Shown one piece after another: positions 8,615 to 13,702 of a stretch of 13,702 bases of DNA. Both the position numbers and the translations under genes were made by a program. The notes beneath the pieces are model-generated. The model was not told the DNA's origin, made no database searches, and saw nothing but the letters and a program-made list of their open reading frames with translations. The DNA is from Pseudonocardiaceae bacterium (GTDB lineage: Bacteria > Actinomycetota > Actinomycetes > Mycobacteriales > Pseudonocardiaceae), in assembly GCA_025937115.1 (NCBI GenBank), contig JAICSB010000038.1:1-13702 (forward strand), given 5' to 3'. Position 1 is the first letter of the stretch. The number at the start of each line of letters is the position of its first letter.

Positions 8615-9478
8615 TCAGCACAAGTCGAGACCGAGATCGAGGGCTGGGGCTGAGTGGGTGAGGGCGCCTACCGAGAGGTAGCGCACGCCGGTTTGGGCGT
8701 ATGCGCGGGCGACGTCGAGGGTCAGGCCGCCGGAGGCTCCCAGCGCGGTGTTCGAGCCTGCGGCGCGGCGGACCGCTTCGGCGCACTGCGCGACCGTCAT
8801 GTTGTCCAGCAGCACCAGGGACACCTCTGCGGCCAATGCCTCGTCCAACTCGTCGAGGGTGCCGACCTCCACCTCACAGGGCAACGCGGCAGCATGCGCC
8901 CGCACGGCCGCGATCGCCGCAGTCACCGAACCAGCTGCGGCCACGTGGTTGTCTTTGATCAACACTGCGTCCCCGAGCCCCATCCGGTGGTTGACCCCGC
9001 CGCCGCAACGCACCGCGTACTTCTGCAATGCGCGCAAACCGGGCAGTGTCTTGCGTGAGTCCCTGATCGAGACGTCGGTGCCGGCCACCGCATCCACCCA
9101 TGCCGCGGTGGCGGTAGCCACCCCGGAAAGATGACACAGCAGGTTCAGCGCGGTTCGCTCGGCGGTAAGCAGGCCAGCGACCGGGGCACGGACCGCGAGT
9201 GCGATATCGCCGGTGGCAAGCCGCTCTCCGTCCTGGCGCCCCATGGTGATCTCGTATCCGCCGGCTCCGAGTACCGCGTCGAGCACGGCGACGAATACCG
9301 GCAAACCGGCTAGCGTGCCAGGTTCACGTGGCGAGACAGTTGCCGTGGCGGCAGCTCCAGCGGGCACGCAGGCCGCAGTGGTGGCGTCCGGGCCGTAGCG
9401 TAGGTCCTCCGCCAGCGCGGTGCTGATGACCCGGTGCATTTCGTCGGCATCGACCCCCACGCTGGCGAGTACGTTCAC
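8615..9478 (-). CDS. nadC: Quinolinate phosphoribosyltransferase (decarboxylating)
   Basis: 287-aa enzyme (EC 2.4.2.19) joining quinolinate and PRPP to nicotinate mononucleotide with loss of CO2, the third step of de novo NAD synthesis. Motifs: ALAEDLRYGPDATT (N-terminus), ERTALNLLCHLSGVATAT, RDSRKTLPGLRALQKYAVRC (substrate-binding Arg/Lys), GGGVNHRMGLGDAVLIKDNH, EVEVGTLDE, LLDNMT and GASGGLTLD. Start GTG at 9478 overlaps the nadB TGA as GTGA and gives the normal family length; the longer open frame upstream lies within nadB. It is the last gene of nadABC and is followed by the palindromes at 8541-8604. Confidence 0.96.
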   Translation of the reverse strand: MNVLASVGVDADEMHRVISTALAEDLRYGPDATTAACVPAGAAATATVSPREPGTLAGLPVFVAVLDAVLGAGGYEITMGRQDGERLATGDIALAVRAPVAGLLTAERTALNLLCHLSGVATATAAWVDAVAGTDVSIRDSRKTLPGLRALQKYAVRCGGGVNHRMGLGDAVLIKDNHVAAAGSVTAAIAAVRAHAAALPCEVEVGTLDELDEALAAEVSLVLLDNMTVAQCAEAVRRAAGSNTALGASGGLTLDVARAYAQTGVRYLSVGALTHSAPALDLGLDLC

Positions 9479-11073
9479 GCCACCCCTCCGATCAGCGCCG
9501 GCTCGGCCGGCACCGGGATACCGGCATCGTCGAGCACCACGGCGATGCTGCGCCGCCAGCGCTCCGCAGGACGGGGATGATCGGTCCGCAGATGGCAACC
9601 ACGGCTTTCGGTGCGTGCGGCAGCGGCGGCCAGCACGGCGGCCGCCGCCAGGGTGAGCGCAGCGTCCTCGGCGTCATGCGGCGTCCGTATCCGCCGGCGT
9701 GTGGTGGCGCCCGCGACTGCCGCAGCAGCGGCGAGACCGGCCGAGTCGCGCCCGATGCCGGCGTGGGCACTCATCGCTTGCTGCAGCGCGTCCCGATCAG
9801 CGACGGGACGAAGCTCGTGGGAGGGCACCGGGACACCGGGACACCGGGACACCGGGAAGTCAGCAGCCACCGCCTCCGCGGCCCGTCGCCCCATCACCAG
9901 CCCCTCCAGCAGGCTGTTGGAAGCCAGCCGGTTCGCGCCGTGCAGACCAGTCCGGGCTACCTCTCCCGCGGCGTACAACCCGGGCACAGTCGTCCGGCCG
10001 CTGGTGTCGGTGACCACGCCACCGCACTGGTAATGCGCGGCCGGGGCCACCGGAATCGGCTCGCAGGCTGGGTCAATGCCGACCGACGCACAGGCCGCGT
10101 GCACCGTCGGGAAACGACGGCGCAGCTGCGCGCTGCCGAGGTGGGTGGCGTCCAGCAGGACGTGGTCGGTGCGCGTCGCCGCCATCCGTCTGGTGATCGC
10201 CGCGGCCACCACGTCGCGCGGCGCCAGGCCACCGAGCGGATGCACACCGGTCATCACCGGGGCGCCGGCGATGTCCAGCAGGACTGCGCCTTCGCCCCGG
10301 ATCGCCTCGGTGACCAACGGCTGGCGACCCCTCGACCCTGCGCCCAGGTGCAGCGCTGTCGGATGGAACTGCACAAACTCCAGGTCAGCGGTCAGCGCCC
10401 CGGCTCGTAACGCCAGTGCCAACCCGTCACCGGTGGCAACATCGGCATTGGTGCTGGCGGCATAGAGCTGACCGAGACCTCCGGTGGCAAGCAAGACGGC
10501 CCGAGCGCGCAACACTCCGCCACCTTGCTCGTCGAGCAGGGCCAAACCGGCGACTCGACCGGTATCGTCGCGCAGCACCTCACTGACCGACTGCCCTTCC
10601 AGCAACGCCAGCTGCTGACTGCGAGCGGAGCTGGCCAGCGCCCGCTCTATCTCGGCGCCGGTGGCGTCACCACCGGCGTGGATCACTCGGTAGGCCCGAT
10701 GTCCGCCCTCCCTGGTGCGGTGCACATCCGTCCAACCACCGTCGAAGACGGCACCGTGCGTCCTCAGGTCGCTGACCGCGGCGGGGCCGGCGGCCAGGAT
10801 CGTCCAGACGGCGGCCTCGTCGCAGAGCCCGGCGCCGGCCGCGAGCGTGTCCGCTACGTGCGCGTCCACGCTGTCTTCGGACGGTGACGATTGATCACCG
10901 GGCAGCACCACCGCGATACCGCCCTGCGCCCACTGGGTGTTGCCGTCCTCGACCGTGGTCTTGGTCACAGCCACCACCCGCAGGCCGAGCTGGGCGGCGC
11001 GCAGGCCTGCGGTCAACCCGGCTACGCCAGTACCGACCACCGCGAGGTCGACGGTGACCTCCCAGGCCGTCAC
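9475..11073 (-). CDS. nadB: L-aspartate oxidase
   Basis: 532-aa flavoprotein (EC 1.4.3.16) oxidising L-aspartate to iminoaspartate, which NadA condenses with dihydroxyacetone phosphate. FAD-binding [12 protein letters not shown] (12-23), [14 protein letters not shown] (45-58), [29 protein letters not shown] and [20 protein letters not shown] with SNSLLEG are all present, followed by a C-terminal helical domain. Start GTG at 11073 overlaps the nadA stop as GTGA. Odd point: a linker at about residues 406-417 is encoded by an 8-bp tandem repeat (9825-9856), giving [10 protein letters not shown]; the frame is intact at the present copy number. The product should be active. Confidence 0.96.
   Translation of the reverse strand: MTAWEVTVDLAVVGTGVAGLTAGLRAAQLGLRVVAVTKTTVEDGNTQWAQGGIAVVLPGDQSSPSEDSVDAHVADTLAAGAGLCDEAAVWTILAAGPAAVSDLRTHGAVFDGGWTDVHRTREGGHRAYRVIHAGGDATGAEIERALASSARSQQLALLEGQSVSEVLRDDTGRVAGLALLDEQGGGVLRARAVLLATGGLGQLYAASTNADVATGDGLALALRAGALTADLEFVQFHPTALHLGAGSRGRQPLVTEAIRGEGAVLLDIAGAPVMTGVHPLGGLAPRDVVAAAITRRMAATRTDHVLLDATHLGSAQLRRRFPTVHAACASVGIDPACEPIPVAPAAHYQCGGVVTDTSGRTTVPGLYAAGEVARTGLHGANRLASNSLLEGLVMGRRAAEAVAADFPVSRCPGVPVPSHELRPVADRDALQQAMSAHAGIGRDSAGLAAAAAVAGATTRRRIRTPHDAEDAALTLAAAAVLAAAAARTESRGCHLRTDHPRPAERWRRSIAVVLDDAGIPVPAEPALIGGVA
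9825..9856. repeat. 8-bp tandem repeat (ACACCGGG, four units) in nadB
   Basis: GCACCGGG (9825-9832) is followed by three perfect ACACCGGG units (9833-9856). One unit gained or lost shifts the nadB frame by 2 of 3; three units (24 bp) restore it. It lies in a linker between the FAD domain and the C-terminal helices, where length changes should be tolerated. Confidence 0.92.
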
Positions 11074-12086
11074 TCGTTACCACCCGGCCGGCCGATAGCG
11101 ATCATGCGCTGCACCGCGCTACGGGCGCGCGCGGCGATGTCGGCGGGGACGGTCACTTCGTCGACACCGTCGCGCAGTGAGCGCAGCAACGCCGCCGGAG
11201 TGATCATCTTCATGTACCGGCAGGAGGCCCGGTCGTTGACCGCTTGGAAGTCGACCCCCGGGGCCGCGCGCCGCAGCTGGTGCAGCATGCCGATTTCGGT
11301 GGCCACCAGTACTTCGTGCGCGCCAGTCGCCCGGGCAGCATCGAGCATGCCGCCGGTGGACAGGATCCGCACCCGTTCGGCGGGCACCGCACCCGCACCC
11401 GCCAGGTACAGGGCACTGGTCGCGCAGCCACATTCCGGGTGGATGTAAAGCTCGGCGTCGGGCCTGGTCGCGGCCTTCGCGGCCAGTTGGGCACCGTTGA
11501 TCCCGGCATGGACGTGGCACTCGCCGGCCCAGATGTGCAGGTTCGTCCGGCCGGTAACGCGCTGCACGTGCGCGCCGAGGAACTGATCGGGCAGGAACAG
11601 CACGTCACGGTCCGCGGGGATCGAGCCCACCACCTCGACGGCGTTGGATGAGGTGCAGCAGATGTCGGTCTCGGCTTTGACCTCAGCTGTGGTGTTCACA
11701 TACGACACGACGACCGCGCCGGGGTGCTCGGCTTTCCAGTCCCGCAGCTGCCCGGCGTCGATGGAGTCGGCCAGCGAGCAACCCGCACGCGCGTCCGGGA
11801 TGAGCACCGTCTTGTCCGGTGCAAGGATCTTCGCCGTCTCGGCCATGAAGTGCACGCCGCAGAAAACGATGGTGCTCGCCGCACAGTCCGCGGCGATGCG
11901 CGACAGCGCCAAAGAGTCGCCGACGTGGTCGGCGATGTCCTGGATTTCGGGCACCTGGTAGTTGTGCGCGAGCAACACCGCGTCGCGCTGCCGGGCGAGT
12001 TCGCGCACCTCCTGGCGCCAAGCTTGATCAAGCTCCGGCCCTGGGTAGCCGGCGTGGGTCCACTCCGTCGCGGCGGTAGCGGCCAT
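11070..12086 (-). CDS. nadA: Quinolinate synthase
   Basis: 338-aa [4Fe-4S] enzyme (EC 2.5.1.72) condensing iminoaspartate with dihydroxyacetone phosphate to quinolinate. The expected cluster cysteines are Cys103 ([10 protein letters not shown]), Cys190 ([11 protein letters not shown]) and Cys289 ([10 protein letters not shown]), spaced as in the family. Others: [15 protein letters not shown] (39-53), [27 protein letters not shown] and HPECGC. Start: ATG at 12086, preceded by a strong Shine-Dalgarno GAAGGAGG (12098-12091); a longer open frame upstream would cross the promoter and nrtR. It is first gene of nadABC, divergent from nrtR, with the NrtR box 41-63 bp upstream of the start, so probably repressed when NAD supply is sufficient. 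Confidence 0.96.
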   Translation of the reverse strand: MAATAATEWTHAGYPGPELDQAWRQEVRELARQRDAVLLAHNYQVPEIQDIADHVGDSLALSRIAADCAASTIVFCGVHFMAETAKILAPDKTVLIPDARAGCSLADSIDAGQLRDWKAEHPGAVVVSYVNTTAEVKAETDICCTSSNAVEVVGSIPADRDVLFLPDQFLGAHVQRVTGRTNLHIWAGECHVHAGINGAQLAAKAATRPDAELYIHPECGCATSALYLAGAGAVPAERVRILSTGGMLDAARATGAHEVLVATEIGMLHQLRRAAPGVDFQAVNDRASCRYMKMITPAALLRSLRDGVDEVTVPADIAARARSAVQRMIAIGRPGGNE

Positions 12087-12126
12087 GTCGCCTCCTTCGC
12101 CAGCCCTGACGCTGGCCCCTGCCCTA

Positions 12127-12149
12127 GTTTTCGCCTTACAATCGAAAAC
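12127..12149. promoter_or_regulatory. NrtR operator (nadABC / nrtR divergent promoter)
   Basis: GTTTTCG (12127-12133) and CGAAAAC (12143-12149) form a perfect 7-bp inverted repeat with a 9-bp spacer in the 63-bp gap between nadA and nrtR. TACAAT (12137-12142) inside it is a good -10 for nrtR. Actinobacterial NrtR is known to bind A/T-rich TTTTCG...CGAAAA palindromes before nad genes; this match is by position and by sequence from memory. Confidence 0.75.
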
Positions 12150-12902
12150 GTGAATGATAACAGCGGTGGCCTTGCGATGCACGAAGTCCTCGCCGCTGTG
12201 CTGCAGGTCCGCGACCAGCAGCTGCAGGTGCTGCTGTGGCAACGCGCCATCGAACCCGATGCTGGGCGCTGGGCGTTGCCGGGCGGGCGGCTCGGCGACA
12301 GTGAGGACGTGCAGACCTCGGTACTGCGCCAACTCGCCGAGAAGGTGGACGTGTGCGACGTCGCGCACGTCGAACAACTCGAGGTCTTCAGCGCGCCGGA
12401 TCGGATGCCGCACCGGCGGACCGTCGTGACCGCGTTCCTCGGGCTGGTGCCCTGCGTGGCCGATCCCGCGCTGCCGGACGACACGGCATGGCACCCGGTG
12501 ACCGATGCCCTACGAGGGTCGCCGCGCACCGCCTTCGATCACGGCCTGATCGTGCGTCGGGCCCGGGATCGGTTGCGCGCCAAGCTGTCCTACACCAATC
12601 TCGGCTTCGCGCTGGCGCCGCCCGAGTTCACTGTCTCCAGTCTGCGGGAGCTCTACGCTGCTGCGCTGGGCCACCGAGTCTCGGCGACCAACTTACAGCG
12701 AGTGCTGGCCCGCCGTGGGGTGCTGGTCCCCACTGGCGGAACCGCTGCGCCGGGACCGTCCGGCGGCCGGCCCGCGGCGCTGTACCGCTTCGCGGAGCGC
12801 GGCATGCGCATCACCGACCCGTTCGCGGTGCTGCGACCACCAGAGCCGCAGCATGCCCCGGAAGGGGCAGTTCACTTAGCGGATCCACGCGCGGCGCCGT
12901 AA
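12150..12902 (+). CDS. nrtR: NrtR-type Nudix transcriptional regulator of NAD biosynthesis
   Basis: 250-aa regulator with an N-terminal Nudix fold (about 9-135) and a C-terminal winged helix ([20 protein letters not shown] through RPAALYRF). The Nudix box reads [20 protein letters not shown]: against GX5EX7REUXEEXGU it keeps the first Gly, Glu and Arg but has Gln for the E of RE, Lys for the last E and Asp for the G, so catalysis is not expected, as in NrtR proteins that only sense ADP-ribose-type ligands. Start: GTG at 12150, directly after the operator and 7 nt after TACAAT, fits a leaderless autorepressed transcript; ATG at 12177 ([12 protein letters not shown]) matches the family N-terminus and is the alternative. 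It is divergent from nadABC, which it very likely represses. Followed after 9 bp by the LON-domain gene. Confidence 0.9.
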   Translation: MNDNSGGLAMHEVLAAVLQVRDQQLQVLLWQRAIEPDAGRWALPGGRLGDSEDVQTSVLRQLAEKVDVCDVAHVEQLEVFSAPDRMPHRRTVVTAFLGLVPCVADPALPDDTAWHPVTDALRGSPRTAFDHGLIVRRARDRLRAKLSYTNLGFALAPPEFTVSSLRELYAAALGHRVSATNLQRVLARRGVLVPTGGTAAPGPSGGRPAALYRFAERGMRITDPFAVLRPPEPQHAPEGAVHLADPRAAP

Positions 12903-12911
12903 CGTTTACCT

Positions 12912-13580
12912 GTGGCCGAGACCGTCCCGCTATTCCCGCTGGGCACTGTGCTGCTTCCGGGTGCGTCACTTCCGTTGCACATCTTCGAGCCCCGTTACCG
13001 TCAGTTGACCGTCGACCTGGTGACCGGTGCTGTACCCGGCCGCAGTTTCGGCGTGATCGCGGTCAAGCAGGGTCTGGAATCGACGGAGGAGGTGCACGAC
13101 ATCGGATGTACTGCGCTACTGCAGGATGCTCGCAGACTGCCCGATGGCCGCTTCGACATCGTCACTCGCGGCAAGAAGCGGTTCCGGCTACTCGATATCG
13201 ACAACACCTCCGCGCCGTATCTGGTGGGCAGCGTCGAGTGGGTGCCTGATGACGACCTACCGGCAGAACAGTCGATGCTCCTGCCGATGCTGGCCCGCTC
13301 GGCTCGGGAAGCCCACCGGCAGTACTGCTGCGCGGCGTGGCAGCACGGTGATTGGGAGGAACCCAAGGAGGACGTCGACGTCGCAGCGTTGGCACACCTG
13401 CTGGCTTCAGACTGCTTGCTGACCTTGGAAGACCGGCAAGCCTTACTCGAAGACCGCGACCCCGCTGATCGGCTACGCATGGTCCGCACCCTGCTGGTGC
13501 GCGAGGCGGTGTTCCTGCGGACTCTGCGTGCGGTACCGGTACCGCTGAACCAGTTCGCAGAACAAGCCAGCCTCAACTGA
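12912..13580 (+). CDS. LON substrate-binding domain protein (no protease domain)
   Basis: 222-aa protein with the Lon N-terminal (PUA-like) domain alone. VPLFPLGTVLLPGASLPLHI (residues 5-24) and FEPRYRQL are the classic opening; SFGVIAVKQG and GCTALLQDARRLPDGRFDIV follow, with FRLLDID leading into a helical C-terminal half (about 110-222). There is no AAA+ ATPase or Ser-Lys protease domain, so it is not Lon protease itself. Such stand-alone proteins are widespread in actinobacteria, and their role (substrate recruitment or adaptor) is not established. Start GTG at 12912 lies 9 bp after the nrtR stop without a clear Shine-Dalgarno, so it is probably cotranscribed with nrtR; TAACGT (12900-12905) could also serve as a -10 for a leaderless start. 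Confidence 0.9.
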   Translation: MAETVPLFPLGTVLLPGASLPLHIFEPRYRQLTVDLVTGAVPGRSFGVIAVKQGLESTEEVHDIGCTALLQDARRLPDGRFDIVTRGKKRFRLLDIDNTSAPYLVGSVEWVPDDDLPAEQSMLLPMLARSAREAHRQYCCAAWQHGDWEEPKEDVDVAALAHLLASDCLLTLEDRQALLEDRDPADRLRMVRTLLVREAVFLRTLRAVPVPLNQFAEQASLN

Positions 13581-13702
13581 CGGTCGTGGGGGAGTAGGTA
13601 AACGCAAACCCCAACGGCGGCGGGACGGTAGCCCAACCAGGATAGAGCACCCGCCCCGGCGGAAACCGCGCGCCCGGCCCCCCCCCAAGGGGGGGTGGCG
13701 CA
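13581..13702. other. Non-coding tail with C9-AA-G7 hairpin
   Basis: After the LON-domain stop I see no gene. 13678-13697 is nine C, AA, seven G and TGG: a near-perfect G/C stem with a tiny loop and no T-tract, possibly a terminator. The stretch around 13625-13650 contains TAGCCCAACCAGGATAGAGC, which resembles a tRNA D-arm, but no anticodon stem or T-arm follows. Confidence 0.4.

Noticed and set aside
9479..9598. N-terminal extension of nadC
   Set aside because: It lies inside nadB in another frame; GTG 9478 gives normal length.
11724..12149. Upstream extension of the nrtR frame
   Set aside because: It runs antisense through nadA and the operator; the family N-terminus begins at 12150 or 12177.
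13621..13702. tRNA gene
   Set aside because: Only a D-arm-like segment is present; the D-stem has a mismatch and no anticodon stem or TTCGA loop follows.

Overview
The window looks like chromosomal DNA of a high-GC actinomycete. Evidence: nearly every start is GTG or ATG with G/C-rich third positions; hisD-hisC-hisB and nadA-nadB-nadC have actinobacterial gene order; the Nudix-type NAD regulator NrtR is present; and there is the debris of an ERCC4-Lsr2 type gene. The mix resembles Pseudonocardiales (Saccharopolyspora/Amycolatopsis-like), but that placement is inference.

Layout. 1-1006 (-): N-terminal part of a LuxR/LAL-type P-loop ATPase regulator that runs off the left edge and carries a 32-bp tandem duplication. 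1087-1740 (-): hisH. 1737-1790: an elaborate inverted/direct repeat between hisH and a divergent unrecognised gene (1801-2313, +). 2306-2946 (-): a multiply broken ERCC4-Lsr2 gene. 2988-3667 (-): a VapBC-type toxin-antitoxin pair. 3745-3894 (-): a 49-residue membrane protein coupled to hisB. 3891-6936 (-): hisB, hisC and hisD, chained by GTGA overlaps. 7069-8346 (+): a secreted M14 zinc carboxypeptidase split by an in-frame TAG. 8369-8539 (+): a 56-residue CxxC/HxxxH protein. 8541-8604: two palindromes between convergent transcripts. 8615-12086 (-): nadC, nadB, nadA, again chained by GTGA overlaps. 12127-12149: NrtR box. 12150-12902 (+): nrtR. 12912-13580 (+): a LON-domain protein. 13581-13702: non-coding, ending in a C/G homopolymer hairpin.

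How it works together. Two biosynthetic operons dominate: histidine (hisD, hisC, hisB and a separated hisH) and de novo NAD from aspartate (nadA, nadB, nadC). The NAD operon is divergent from its probable repressor nrtR across one operator. The histidine operon appears split: hisH lies about 2 kb beyond hisB, past a toxin-antitoxin pair, a decayed gene and an opposing gene, and no hisA or hisF follows it here. Both his fragments are preceded by nearly the same 24-bp element (22 of 24 bases identical, at 6985-7008 and 1767-1790), which I consider the most interesting regulatory signal in the window. Several genes show decay or repair: the M14 peptidase (TAG before the catalytic segment), the ERCC4-Lsr2 remnant (three frames), and the LuxR-type gene (a local frame change exactly compensated by the 32-bp duplication). 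No CRISPR array, rRNA, transposase or convincing tRNA was seen. All assignments come from reading the sequence; no search was run.
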